Of a stretch of DNA of 40,352 nt, positions 1-7,862 are shown one piece after another. The notes under the pieces were generated by a model. That model saw nothing but the letters and a program-made list of their open reading frames with translations. It ran no database searches and had not been told where the DNA came from. Location of the stretch: assembly GCA_964519995.1 (NCBI GenBank), contig CAZFLY010000022.1:1-40352 (forward strand), in the 5' to 3' direction. Position 1 is the stretch's first letter, and the number at the start of each line of letters is the position of its first letter. Position numbers and translations under genes: made by a program. Origin of the DNA: CAZFLY01 sp964519995 (GTDB lineage Bacteria > Planctomycetota > Phycisphaerae > Sedimentisphaerales > Anaerobacaceae).

Positions 1-24
1 CGGCTTTTCAAGAGCAGGTTCTAT

Positions 25-1347
25 ATGAGTGGAAAAACTGTAAAAGTTGGGCTTGTCGGATTTGGCACGATCGGCTGCGGCGTGGCTAAGCTGATACTCG
101 AAGAGGCAGACTTCATAGAGGCTAGGACCGGCCTTCGGCTGGAGCTTAGCCGCGTTATTGATACTGATACGCGGTCACCTCGGCCAGTGAAACTGCCGGA
201 TGGTCTTCTTACTGATGATATAGGCAGACTGCTAAGTGACCAGAGCATTCAGATAGGAGTGGAACTCATCGGGGGTACTGATGCCGCCAAGGACATTCAG
301 CTAAGATTGCTCCAGGCGGGTAAAGACGTAGTTACTGCCAATAAGGCCCTACTTGCCAAGCATGGCAATGAGCTTTACGAAGCCGCTCACCAGAACGGTC
401 GCTGCATTGCCTTTGAAGCGAGCTGTGCCGGCGGTATCCCTATTATCTCCGCCATCCGCACAGGGTTGGTCGCGAATAATATCACCGCGATGTATGGTAT
501 CGTCAATGGTACCTGCAATTACATCTTGTCGAACATGACCTCACAGGGTCAAGATTTTTCCGAGGCCCTGGCTCAAGCCCAACAAAAAGGCTACGCCGAG
601 ACAAATCCTTCACTCGACATCAACGGCGAGGATAGCGCGCACAAGTTAGCGATACTTACTTCCATCGCATTTGGATACCAAATTGCGCTCGAAGATATTT
701 ATATTGAGGGTATTGAGAGAGTTTCAAAAGATGATATACGCTTTGGTGCCGAGATGGGCTATTATCTGAAACTCTTGGCAATTGGAGAAAAAGATGAGCA
801 GAACAGGGTTTCACTTCGTGTACATCCGTCTTTTATAGCCAAGGATAGCGCCCTAGCCCGTGTAGCGGGTCCGTTTAACGCCATTAGCATTTTTGGAAGT
901 GCGGTTGGGCAAGTCATTTTCTACGGCCGGGGTGCCGGAATGATGCCCACAGCGAGTGCAGTTGTTGCTGATATTATCGATGTTGCTTTGGGTAATTCCG
1001 CGACCAGCTTTAAGCATTTATATCTTAAGCCAAGAAGCGAAGTAGAGTCACGAATAGTAAAAATCGATGACTGTGTAAGTAGGTTTTATATCAGATTGAT
1101 GGTCAAGGACCAGCCGGGTGTATTCGCGCAGATTGGTAAAATAGTCGCTGAAAACGCCATAAGTATCTCCGGCGTGCTACAGCACGAAGGTGCTGGGCCG
1201 GGTAATACCGTGCCGGTGGTCATAACGACCCACCCCAACAAGCAATGCAAGGTTACTGCAGCCCTTAAAAGTCTGGACGAACTTGATACGGTTTGTAGCA
1301 AGCCGGTCTGTATAAGAATAGTTGACGTGCCGGAGGATAAGGAATAG
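25..1347 (+). CDS. hom: Homoserine dehydrogenase with C-terminal ACT domain
   Basis: Catalyses NAD(P)H-dependent reduction of aspartate semialdehyde to homoserine, the branch point to threonine and methionine. The 440-residue length fits the bacterial ACT-containing form. Visible elements are an N-terminal Rossmann motif GFGTIGCGVAKL (about residues 12-23), the cofactor/active-site segment NKALLAKHG (about 105), the family signature GIVNGTCNYILSNM (about 158-171), the catalytic-domain segment GEDSAHKLAILTSIAFG (about 201-217), and a C-terminal ACT domain starting near FYIRLMVKDQPGVFAQIGK, which in the family binds threonine for feedback inhibition. The ATG at 25 is preceded by AGAGCAGG. The stop codon shares one base with the GTG start of the next gene (TAGTG), so the two are translationally coupled. 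The gene is complete in the window. Confidence 0.97.
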   Translation: MSGKTVKVGLVGFGTIGCGVAKLILEEADFIEARTGLRLELSRVIDTDTRSPRPVKLPDGLLTDDIGRLLSDQSIQIGVELIGGTDAAKDIQLRLLQAGKDVVTANKALLAKHGNELYEAAHQNGRCIAFEASCAGGIPIISAIRTGLVANNITAMYGIVNGTCNYILSNMTSQGQDFSEALAQAQQKGYAETNPSLDINGEDSAHKLAILTSIAFGYQIALEDIYIEGIERVSKDDIRFGAEMGYYLKLLAIGEKDEQNRVSLRVHPSFIAKDSALARVAGPFNAISIFGSAVGQVIFYGRGAGMMPTASAVVADIIDVALGNSATSFKHLYLKPRSEVESRIVKIDDCVSRFYIRLMVKDQPGVFAQIGKIVAENAISISGVLQHEGAGPGNTVPVVITTHPNKQCKVTAALKSLDELDTVCSKPVCIRIVDVPEDKE

Positions 1348-2534
1348 TGACTAAATATGCCGTAATAGTTCCTGATGGTGCGGCGGATGAGCCACTTGAA
1401 CAATTTGGTGGCAAGACTCCCCTTGAAGCTGCTGATACACCAAATATGGATAAGATTAGCACCGAAGGCAGGCAAGGCCTTGTACGTACGGTTCCCCCCG
1501 ATATGGACCCAGGTAGTGATGTTGCTCTTATGAGCGTGCTGGGCTATGATCCAGCGCGATATTACAGTGGTCGCGCCCCAATTGAAGCCGTGGCTCGCAA
1601 TATCAAATTGGGAATTGGTGACTGGGTGTTTAGATGTAATCTAATCACTATTGCAGATGGCAAAATTGTTGACCACAGTGCCGGACACATTTCAACCGAA
1701 GAAGCCGGCAAGTTGATAAAAGAGTTGGAAGAACAGCTTAGTCTCGAGAAGATTCGTTTTTATCCGGGTGTGAGTTACAGGCACCTTGTAGTCTTTAAGG
1801 GTTTTGACTTTGATGTAAAGACGTATCCACCACACGATTATATAGGTCGGCCAATAGAAAAAATCTTGCCGCGTGGTAGAGGTTCAGAGCTGCTGCGGGA
1901 TTTAACGTTTCGTTCAAAACAGTTCTTCGATGATCATGATATCAATAAGGTGAGAAAGGACCTTGGTGAAAATCAGGTTAGCTCAATCTGGCTATGGGGA
2001 CAGGGTAAAAAGGCCATGCTGGATAGTTTCCAAATGAGATTCGGTCCAAGAGGCGCTGCTATCACTGCTGTTGACCTGGTACGAGGTCTTGCAAAACTTG
2101 TCGGCTTCGATTTGATAAAGGTACCTGGTGCCACTGGTTTTGTTGATACGGACTATCGAGGCAAGGGCGCCGCTGCGGTGGAGGCGCTCGGTGAATACGA
2201 TCTGGTTTTCGTCCATATCGAAGCGCCTGATGAGGCATCCCATCAGAGCAATGCCGATATGAAGAAAAAGGCAATCGAGCAGGTGGACATGCATATAATC
2301 GGGCCCGTTTTGGAAGCGCTGCAGAAATACGAAAGTTGGCGGATATTAATATTGCCGGACCATCCAACTCTGGTCAGTAGTGGTGCTCATTCGCCGGAGC
2401 CTGTTCCATTTGCCATGGCGGGTAATGGTATCATGGGAATTGTACATAAGCCTTTTAGTGAAGCAAACGCTGCTAAATCGGGATTTAAGATAGATAAAGG
2501 CTTTGAACTTATGGAGTACTTTTTGAAAAGCTGA
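1347..2534 (+). CDS. ApgM-family phosphoglycerate mutase-like protein, probable homoserine kinase
   Basis: Member of the archaeal-type cofactor-independent phosphoglycerate mutase family in the alkaline phosphatase superfamily (395 aa). The metal-binding start VPDGAADEP (Asp10), the likely Ser nucleophile in PGSDVALMSVLGYDP (Ser57), the metal segment EAPDEASH (about 292-299) and the C-terminal metal segment LPDHPT...GAHSPEPVPF are all present. Family members encoded next to hom and lysC have been proposed to act as the missing homoserine kinase (the 'proposed homoserine kinase' subfamily). Here the gene overlaps hom by one base and precedes lysC, and no ThrB-type GHMP kinase is in the window. 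I therefore favour homoserine kinase over glycolytic mutase, but sequence alone does not exclude the mutase. The start is GTG, fixed by the TAGTG overlap. Confidence 0.88.
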   Translation: MTKYAVIVPDGAADEPLEQFGGKTPLEAADTPNMDKISTEGRQGLVRTVPPDMDPGSDVALMSVLGYDPARYYSGRAPIEAVARNIKLGIGDWVFRCNLITIADGKIVDHSAGHISTEEAGKLIKELEEQLSLEKIRFYPGVSYRHLVVFKGFDFDVKTYPPHDYIGRPIEKILPRGRGSELLRDLTFRSKQFFDDHDINKVRKDLGENQVSSIWLWGQGKKAMLDSFQMRFGPRGAAITAVDLVRGLAKLVGFDLIKVPGATGFVDTDYRGKGAAAVEALGEYDLVFVHIEAPDEASHQSNADMKKKAIEQVDMHIIGPVLEALQKYESWRILILPDHPTLVSSGAHSPEPVPFAMAGNGIMGIVHKPFSEANAAKSGFKIDKGFELMEYFLKS

Positions 2535-2603
2535 CATTGTTGACTATCAAAACATGATGCAGTATTGTTAGGCACATCTTGAATTTCTTTTACTGGTTGG
2601 GAT

Positions 2604-3842
2604 ATGGAGATAATCGTTCAGAAGTTTGGTGGTACGTCAGTTGCGGATGCAGAAAAGATCCGTCGGGCCGCTTCAAGAGTAATCAAAATGGTTAAGGATG
2701 GATTTCAGGTAGTGGTGGTTGCGTCAGCGCGTGGTAAACAAACCGACGAGCTAATAGCTGATGCTCTGGAGCTTAATCCAAATCCACCAACGCGCGAGCT
2801 GGACCAATTATTGAGTACTGGTGAGCAGCAGACGGTCTCACTTTTCGCTATGGCCCTCGATGGTATGGGCTATGGCGCTATTAGTTTTACGGGTGGCCAG
2901 ATTCGTTTGATGACCGACAGCACTCACACAAAAGCTCAGATAAAGAGCATTGACGCAGTGCGAATTCACAAACAACTGGATGAGGGAAAGATTGTTATCG
3001 TTGCAGGCTTTCAAGGCATTGATGAACAAGGAAACATTACCACACTGGGTAGAGGCGGTTCGGATACAAGCGCCGTCGCATTAGCTGCTGCCCTTGGAGC
3101 AAAGCAATGCGAAATCTATACGGACGTTGATGGAATCTATACAGCAGACCCACGAACATTCAGAAACGCCGTCAAATTGGACCAAATCAGCTATGACGAG
3201 ATGCTTGAACTTGCAAGCCTTGGTGCAAGTGTTATGCACATTCGGGCCGTAGGGTTCGGCAAGAAATATGATGTCAAAATACACGTAAGAAGTAGTGCTA
3301 ACGAAACACAGGGGACAATAATTACTCATGAGGTGCCGCAAATGGAAGGTGTTGTAGTTGCAGGTGCAACTGTACAGAAAGATATGACCAAGATAAGCCT
3401 TGTTGGTGTTGACAATATCCCTGGTAACGCCGCAAAAATCTTCTCCCGCCTGGCTCAGGCAAAAGTTGTGGTCCATGATATTATCCAAACCGAAGTCAGT
3501 CCTGAGAAGGCTAACTTATCTTTTATGGTTAGCACATCAGATTTGAATGAAGCCAAGAAGGTTGGGGAACGGATAAAGGACGAGGTCAACTATGATAACA
3601 TATTCGTTCGTGATGATATTGCCCTTGTCTCGGCAGTAGGTCTTGGCATGCGGACGCATTATGGTGTAGCAGAGAGAATGTTCAGCGCTTTGGCTGAAGC
3701 TCAGGTCAATATTGACTCTATCACTACCAGTGAAATTCGCATCAGTTGTGCTGTGGATAAAAAGGACGCTGAAAAAGCCCTTGAAGCTGTCTGTTCAGCC
3801 TTTGAGCTGGACAAACCTGCTGAGCTTCGAAATAAAGTATGA
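2604..3842 (+). CDS. lysC: Aspartate kinase
   Basis: Phosphorylates aspartate in the first step to lysine, threonine, methionine and diaminopimelate. The 412-aa length matches the monofunctional Bacillus/Corynebacterium-type enzyme. The N-terminal VQKFGGTSV motif (residues 5-13) is diagnostic. The segment FTGGQIRLMTDSTHTKAQI, the GRGGSDTSAVALAAALGA nucleotide-binding segment and YTDVDGIYTADPR follow as expected. Two C-terminal ACT repeats begin near KDMTKISLVGVDNIPG and LVSAVGLGMRTHYGVA and normally bind lysine and/or threonine. The gene lies 69 bases after the putative homoserine kinase on the same strand, consistent with one aspartate-pathway operon. The thermonuclease gene follows 46 bases downstream. 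Confidence 0.97.
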   Translation: MEIIVQKFGGTSVADAEKIRRAASRVIKMVKDGFQVVVVASARGKQTDELIADALELNPNPPTRELDQLLSTGEQQTVSLFAMALDGMGYGAISFTGGQIRLMTDSTHTKAQIKSIDAVRIHKQLDEGKIVIVAGFQGIDEQGNITTLGRGGSDTSAVALAAALGAKQCEIYTDVDGIYTADPRTFRNAVKLDQISYDEMLELASLGASVMHIRAVGFGKKYDVKIHVRSSANETQGTIITHEVPQMEGVVVAGATVQKDMTKISLVGVDNIPGNAAKIFSRLAQAKVVVHDIIQTEVSPEKANLSFMVSTSDLNEAKKVGERIKDEVNYDNIFVRDDIALVSAVGLGMRTHYGVAERMFSALAEAQVNIDSITTSEIRISCAVDKKDAEKALEAVCSAFELDKPAELRNKV

Positions 3843-3888
3843 TCGATTATTTGTTCTATTGAGTAAGAAAAACAATAGTACCTTTGCG

Positions 3889-4473
3889 ATGAGTAAACGC
3901 CGGCAAGCAGGCTTGGTAATGATATGCCTGTTACTGGCGGTTTTTTTTGTTTGGCTCGACCACAGCCCAATAAGGCGAAAGTGGCAACCTCAGCCACGTG
4001 ACCTTGAGAAATATCACGGCAAGACCTTCACAGTAGTAAATGTTGTTGATGGTGACACTCTTGATATAAATGTGCCAAATGGTCATTATCCTCACACGAG
4101 GATTCGTCTTTGGGGTGTTGATACGCCGGAAACCAAAAAGCCGAACACGCCGGTTCAGTATTTCGGCCCAGAGGCTACCAAATTCACGACAACGCTGACT
4201 CTTAGAAAAACTGTTACAATTTATCTCGACGGAGGAAACCGCACACGGGATAATAAAGAATACAACAGACTATTGGCGTATGTTCAATTACCAAACAGCA
4301 GATTTTTGAATGAGGTTCTTGTATCAGAAGGTTTTGCTTACGCTGACCTGCGGTTTCGCCACAGTTTTTATAATAAGTACAAGCAGTTAGAAGCTGCTGC
4401 CCGCAGCCAAAAGAAAGGTTTGTGGGAGAATGTAACACCTGAGCAAATGCCGTATTGGCGAAGTGAGTTTTGA
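3889..4473 (+). CDS. Membrane-anchored thermonuclease (SNase-like)
   Basis: Staphylococcal-nuclease-like protein, a Ca-dependent DNA/RNA endonuclease fold. Starting at ATG 3889 gives 194 aa with one hydrophobic N-terminal segment (about residues 8-23, VMICLLLAVFFVW) that would anchor or export it. A longer reading reaching back to 3712 runs inside lysC and is not credible; a TTG at 3859 is a less likely alternative. The SNase core is intact: VVDGDTLDI (Asp54), RIRLWGVDTPE (Arg73, Asp78, Glu81) and YNRLLAYV (Arg127), matching the Asp/Arg/Asp/Glu/Arg active-site set of the family. Residues after about 160 (EAAARSQKKGLW) match the usual C-terminal helix. Its role here (nutrient scavenging or envelope DNA turnover) is unknown, and linkage to lysC is probably incidental. 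No strong Shine-Dalgarno is seen. Confidence 0.85.
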   Translation: MSKRRQAGLVMICLLLAVFFVWLDHSPIRRKWQPQPRDLEKYHGKTFTVVNVVDGDTLDINVPNGHYPHTRIRLWGVDTPETKKPNTPVQYFGPEATKFTTTLTLRKTVTIYLDGGNRTRDNKEYNRLLAYVQLPNSRFLNEVLVSEGFAYADLRFRHSFYNKYKQLEAAARSQKKGLWENVTPEQMPYWRSEF

Positions 4474-4487
4474 GTTAACTCAAAACT
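4466..4487. repeat. Perfect 22-bp palindrome between convergent genes
   Basis: The half-site AGTTTTGAGTT (4466-4476) is followed immediately by its exact reverse complement (4477-4487). The palindrome contains the thermonuclease stop codon (TGA at 4471-4473) and sits between two convergent genes. With no loop and no GC-rich stem it is not a classical terminator. It could be a two-way termination hairpin or a binding site. Confidence 0.6.
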
Positions 4488-4506
4488 AAGCACCAAAAAC
4501 TTAACA

Positions 4507-5142
4507 CTATTCCTCTCTACGTTTTCTCAGCAATGCAAACCCACCCAATCCGAGCAGCAAAACCGTCGCCGGTTCAGGGACCGTAAAAATCATATCGTCA
4601 AGAGATACAGACAACCACGTACCGTTGTTTTCGAATCGGGCTGAATAGAAAGGTACATCGCTTCGCAGACCAATAAACTGATCTGTTCTGTTGTTATTGT
4701 TGGTCAGCACAGTAACAGAACCAGATGGTACATTATGAAGGTCAAAGATTGAAAGTGTCGTTGCTGTATAGCCGTAACCCTGATCATTTCCAAAGAATGC
4801 CCCCAGTTCGAAAGTCGGGGATGAAAAACTCGCGTTAAGGTGCATAACCCAAGGTGGGCCGGTGGGAGAAGTCTTGACCGTTGCGAGAACATTTGGAGGT
4901 GAAGTCGTAAATTGCTCTTCATAAAGTACTACTCCGTAGCCGTCGTCTCTTGAGAATTCGATCCCCAGGTCAAGATAACGGGTATTCGCAACAGTAAGAT
5001 TTGAACCGTCATCAAAGTCAATTGTTGTTGTAGGGTAAATGAACTCTGCAGGGGATGTCAACTGAGCAATGGTGGCCTTTCCGACACCTGATATGTTAAA
5101 CAACAACGCTGCTGTCAACAGTATTATAATTGGTTTGTTCAA
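4507..5142 (-). CDS. PEP-CTERM sorted exoprotein (211 aa)
   Basis: Probable secreted or envelope-anchored protein of unknown function. A signal peptide covers about residues 1-24 (MNKPIIILLTAALLFNISG). The C-terminus has the PEP-CTERM sorting tail: VPEPATVLLLGLGG, a hydrophobic stretch, then LRKRREE. In the PEP-CTERM/exosortase system this tail is cleaved and the protein is placed in extracellular polysaccharide. The middle (TTIDFDDGSNLTVANTRYLDLGIEF...) resembles the beta-rich 'FDDL...Y..LGI.F' domain common in such exoproteins. The start is TTG with AGAAAGGAAT upstream. It lies 6 bases after the stop of the second PEP-CTERM gene, so both form one transcript. No exosortase gene is in the window. 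Confidence 0.85.
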   Translation of the reverse strand: MNKPIIILLTAALLFNISGVGKATIAQLTSPAEFIYPTTTIDFDDGSNLTVANTRYLDLGIEFSRDDGYGVVLYEEQFTTSPPNVLATVKTSPTGPPWVMHLNASFSSPTFELGAFFGNDQGYGYTATTLSIFDLHNVPSGSVTVLTNNNNRTDQFIGLRSDVPFYSARFENNGTWLSVSLDDMIFTVPEPATVLLLGLGGFALLRKRREE

Positions 5143-5148
5143 TATTTT

Positions 5149-5772
5149 TTATTCCTTTCTATGTTTTCTCAATAAAGCTAATCCGCCAAGACCAAACAGG
5201 AAAAAAGTGGCCGGTTCTGGAACAGGCGAGCCAAGGATGGCATAAGCAGATACATTCGAATACGAGAAGATAGTCCATGCGCCATGATTTACTCGTTTGG
5301 CAACTATTCCGAAAACACCGTCCCCAAGATTCCAGTTTACCTGCCCTTGTTGCGTCCCACCGACAAGCCAGTAATTAGTGTTGCTGTTAATTATTATTTT
5401 TTCAGTAAATGTTGCGCTCACAACTTGCTGGTTCGTGGTAATATCAGTCATTTCGATAGTAGCTATCACATCTCCTGGTTCACCATTGTTGTCAACATTA
5501 ATGGAAAAGTAAGCAGTTGAACCAGCTAAACCCTCATAGTGGTACAACGCAACCTCAAGCTCCTCAGCAAAATAAGGGCCCCCAGAAGTTGCCGTAAATG
5601 GAAACGCCATTTCTATATGGGAAGTCAATCCCCAGAAACTATTCTTCCAAAAGGGCAGGTGACTGATGCCTGAACTGCCGTCAATAACAGATATACTAGC
5701 AAATGCTAAGTGGTCAATTGTTAGTAAAATAATAAAAATAGTTGCCCTCATCTTTACACGTCTATTTCCCAT
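5149..5772 (-). CDS. PEP-CTERM sorted exoprotein (207 aa)
   Basis: Upstream partner of the other PEP-CTERM gene. I place the start at ATG 5772 because GGAGGAG lies six bases upstream (5779-5785); extending to a TTG at 5787 would put the Shine-Dalgarno inside the coding region. The signal peptide is about residues 1-26 (MRATIFIILLTIDHLAFA core). The body contains segments typical of exoproteins with a carbohydrate-binding or choice-of-anchor-like beta domain (FPFTATSGGPYFAEELEVALYH; INSNTNYWLVGGT; VNHGAWTIFSYSNVSAYAI). The C-terminal sorting tail is VPEPATFFLFGLGG then LLRKHRKE. The catalogue-like phrase 'NTNYWLVGGT...' is seen in many planctomycetal PEP-CTERM proteins of unknown function. Target polysaccharide and role are unknown. 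Confidence 0.85.
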   Translation of the reverse strand: MGNRRVKMRATIFIILLTIDHLAFASISVIDGSSGISHLPFWKNSFWGLTSHIEMAFPFTATSGGPYFAEELEVALYHYEGLAGSTAYFSINVDNNGEPGDVIATIEMTDITTNQQVVSATFTEKIIINSNTNYWLVGGTQQGQVNWNLGDGVFGIVAKRVNHGAWTIFSYSNVSAYAILGSPVPEPATFFLFGLGGLALLRKHRKE

Positions 5773-5787
5773 CTTTTGCTCCTCCAA

Positions 5788-6384
5788 AATTTGAGTTATT
5801 CTTTCGCAACAAAATACAATTTTTCGTGGTTGAAAGCTTGAAATGGGCCTCCGCCGAGCTTTTCCACCACCACTCCTTCAAAAAGTACGATAGGCGATTA
5901 GAACAAAAATTTCAATCATAAAGTCTTATAAAGACCAAATTTTTTGCAGAAATCAGGAAAAGGGGCTGAAAAAGGCCAAAAATCGCTTTTTTTGGTCATC
6001 CTGCCGGTTTATTTCGTTATGTTTAGCCCCGTCCTATAGCCGGAGTTGCCGCCCCCTGCATTTTTGCTTTGTTTTCGTCAATTGTCTGACCTGCCATGTT
6101 GGCAGAGAAAATAGGTTTTGGATGGAGTTTTAGCAGATGGAGCCAAAACACTTTTACAGTGTAAGTCTATTTGAAACAAAGGCTTGCGTTATTTTGGGTC
6201 CGGTAAAAAGGCTTTTGGCACAGGTATTGCTCTATAAAATACTAATATTTTAAGCGATCGGCGAAGGATGCCGAGAGCGCGTAAAAAAAACCACTCTTCG
6301 GTTTCCCTTGTTGATCCCGTACTTTGGAGTTTTTCGCTTAAAGTACACTTATTTATAACCAATGATTTTAGAAAGGACTTAGTC
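5788..6384. other. 597-bp divergent intergenic region
   Basis: No gene supported. The region separates the minus-strand PEP-CTERM genes from the plus-strand island. It holds an A/T-stem hairpin (CCAAAAA at 5976-5982 with TTTTTGG at 5989-5995), a small hairpin at 6091-6105 (CTGCCA/TGGCAG) and a sigma-54-like promoter at 6215-6231. A minus-strand open frame (6189-6521) runs through the small basic-protein gene and has no convincing start or composition. Confidence 0.6.
6215..6231 (+). promoter_or_regulatory. Putative sigma-54 (-24/-12) promoter
   Basis: TTGGCACAGGTATTGCT matches the RpoN consensus (YTGGCACR-N4-TTGCW) at every key position, with the GG and GC doublets separated by ten bases. 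Transcription would begin near 6242, about 140 bases before the small basic-protein gene at 6385. The window also encodes an NtrC-class sigma-54 activator (9928-11295). No activator binding site was identified, so this is a motif match only. Confidence 0.45.
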
Positions 6385-6534
6385 ATGGCAAAAGGTGGTA
6401 AAAAAGTAACAAGCAAAAGGGTTGCGAAAAAGGCGAGCAAAGTTTTGCGCGATAAAAGAACAGGCAGCAAATCGAAAAGTGCTGCTGGCAGCGCGCTCAG
6501 CCAAAGGGAAAAACCTTCCAAAAGAAAAAAATAG
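6385..6534 (+). CDS. Small highly basic protein (49 aa), unknown function
   Basis: Starts at ATG 6385 with AGAAAGGA about seven bases upstream; upstream codons in the same frame lack a ribosome site. The product is rich in Lys, Arg, Ser and Ala (MAKGGKKVTSKRVAKKASK...; ...KSKSAAGSALSQRE). The pattern 'VAKKASKVLRD....KSAAGSALSQ' resembles a recurrent family of tiny bacterial proteins of unknown function often found in accessory regions; this is from memory, not a search. The charge suggests nucleic-acid contact. It is the first gene of an apparent operon with the zinc ribbon (31-base gap) and the DUF4917 gene. Confidence 0.7.
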   Translation: MAKGGKKVTSKRVAKKASKVLRDKRTGSKSKSAAGSALSQREKPSKRKK

Positions 6535-6565
6535 GCAAACGTTTATTGCTTTTTCGGAGTTCATT

Positions 6566-6712
6566 ATGAAAAAGCAAAAATTCATATGCAAGAATTGTGG
6601 ATGTCGATTTGAAGAAGAAGTTTTTGAGCCAGGTGAGGCAGAGGAGAAAAACAGGCCTTCTTATCCTATTATTTGCCCACGCTGTAAGTCGAGATCTATA
6701 GAACAAACGTAA
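6566..6712 (+). CDS. Zinc-ribbon microprotein (48 aa)
   Basis: Starts at ATG 6566 with CGGAG about seven bases upstream. Two cysteine pairs, CKNC (8-11) and CPRC (37-40), form a two-knuckle zinc ribbon around an acidic linker (EEEVFEPGEAEE). The compact form resembles stand-alone zinc ribbons of the regulatory FmdB-like or rubredoxin-like kind. No enzymatic domain is present. The gene lies between the basic microprotein and the SIR2-like gene with 31-base gaps on both sides, so co-transcription is likely. It could be a nucleic-acid-binding or adaptor subunit. Its function is not known. Confidence 0.72.
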   Translation: MKKQKFICKNCGCRFEEEVFEPGEAEEKNRPSYPIICPRCKSRSIEQT

Positions 6713-6743
6713 AAGTCACAACATTAGTAACTGCGGAGAAAAT

Positions 6744-7817
6744 GTGACAGTTAAACTTATTATTTTCAAAGAAGCATTAAAAAAAGCTGACGGGAAGAAA
6801 CGTCTGTTGTTAGGTAATGGTTTTAGTATCGCATGCAAGAAAGACATATTTGCATACAACGCTCTTTTAGATGAAGCTGATTTTTCATTAGTCTCCCCTT
6901 GTGTCAGAGAAGCATTTGACTTATTTGAAACACAGGATTTTGAGATAATAATTAGGAAGCTATATGATGCCGCAAAAATATTAACACTGTATAACGGAGC
7001 TTTGAAAAAACATTCCAAGCAACTTACAAAAGACGCAGATACTCTAAAGAAGATTCTTGTTAAGGTCATCTCTGGGAAACACCCAAGTCTGCCCACCGAT
7101 ATTAATGATAGTCAATATAATGCGTGTAGTGCGTTTCTATCACCTTTTGAAACCTTATATACGATAAATTATGACCTCCTGCTTTATTGGACGCTTATGC
7201 ACGATATGGAGGGCAAAAGATTAATCAAAAGTATCAATGATGGTTTCGTTATGCCAGAGGATGGGCAGCAGGAATATGTGGTTTGGGACGGGAGTCATTC
7301 AAATACTCAAAGTGTCTTCTACTTGCACGGAGGATTACATATTTTTGATGCTGGTACAGAATTTCAAAAGTTAACCTACTGTAATACCGAGATTCCTTTG
7401 ATGGAACAAATTCGTAAAGCTTTAGATAAAGGACTATACCCCCATTTTGTTGCAGAAGGATCGTGGCAAGAAAAACTTAAACGTGTAAACCATAGTATAT
7501 TTCTAAACAAAGGTTATAAAAGTCTACAAAGCATTAGTGGCAATCTGTTCATATACGGTAATTCATTGGCAGAAAATGATGAGCATATCCTGCATATAAT
7601 TGAAAATGGCAAACTAGAAAATGTTTTCATTAGTTTATATGGCAAGCCCAGTTCCAGGTCTAATCAGCAGATAATTAACCGTGCCGACCTAATGAAAGAA
7701 AATCGGCAGTTAAATTTGGCAAAAACAGCAAGTAGGAAAAAGAAAAAAACTAAAGCGAGTCGTGAGGAACTAAACATTTACTATTTCGATGCTGAATCCG
7801 CGAAAGTTTGGGGATAA
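6744..7817 (+). CDS. DUF4917-family SIR2-like protein, candidate defence effector
   Basis: A 357-aa cytosolic protein recognised as DUF4917-like, with a SIR2-type Rossmann signature: LLLGNGFSIA (GNG at 24-26), TINYDLLLYW (NYD at 142-144), VFYLHGGLHIF (LHG at 195-197) and GNSLAENDEHI (272-282). In SIR2-like anti-phage proteins the Asn and His of such motifs form the NAD-hydrolysing site. Whether this family member hydrolyses NAD is inference. The C-terminus (330-340) has a Lys-rich stretch. The start is GTG at 6744 following CGGAGAAA. By eye it is clearly more A/T-rich than the neighbouring housekeeping genes, suggesting transfer. It follows two microprotein genes and is followed 45 bases later by the cassette at 7863-9300. 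Confidence 0.75.
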   Translation: MTVKLIIFKEALKKADGKKRLLLGNGFSIACKKDIFAYNALLDEADFSLVSPCVREAFDLFETQDFEIIIRKLYDAAKILTLYNGALKKHSKQLTKDADTLKKILVKVISGKHPSLPTDINDSQYNACSAFLSPFETLYTINYDLLLYWTLMHDMEGKRLIKSINDGFVMPEDGQQEYVVWDGSHSNTQSVFYLHGGLHIFDAGTEFQKLTYCNTEIPLMEQIRKALDKGLYPHFVAEGSWQEKLKRVNHSIFLNKGYKSLQSISGNLFIYGNSLAENDEHILHIIENGKLENVFISLYGKPSSRSNQQIINRADLMKENRQLNLAKTASRKKKKTKASREELNIYYFDAESAKVWG

Positions 7818-7826
7818 AAAAAGAAA

Positions 7827-7836
7827 ACTAGGGACA
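7827..7836 (+). repeat. Left copy of 10-bp direct repeat ACTAGGGACA
   Basis: Identical to 9337-9346. The two copies lie 26 bases before the start and 36 bases after the stop of the two-gene cassette, as expected of the scars or ends of an inserted unit. Confidence 0.55.
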
Positions 7837-7862
7837 ATTGGGCTGTTGAAATGGAGAAGAAC

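Noticed and set aside
6215..6238. Sigma-70 promoter using TTGGCA and TATAAA
   Set aside because: The spacing between the two hexamers is only 12 bases, too short; the sigma-54 reading fits better.
6189..6521. 110-codon minus-strand open frame
   Set aside because: Antisense to the small basic-protein gene; its Leu/Phe-rich sequence is the complement of Lys/Arg codons.
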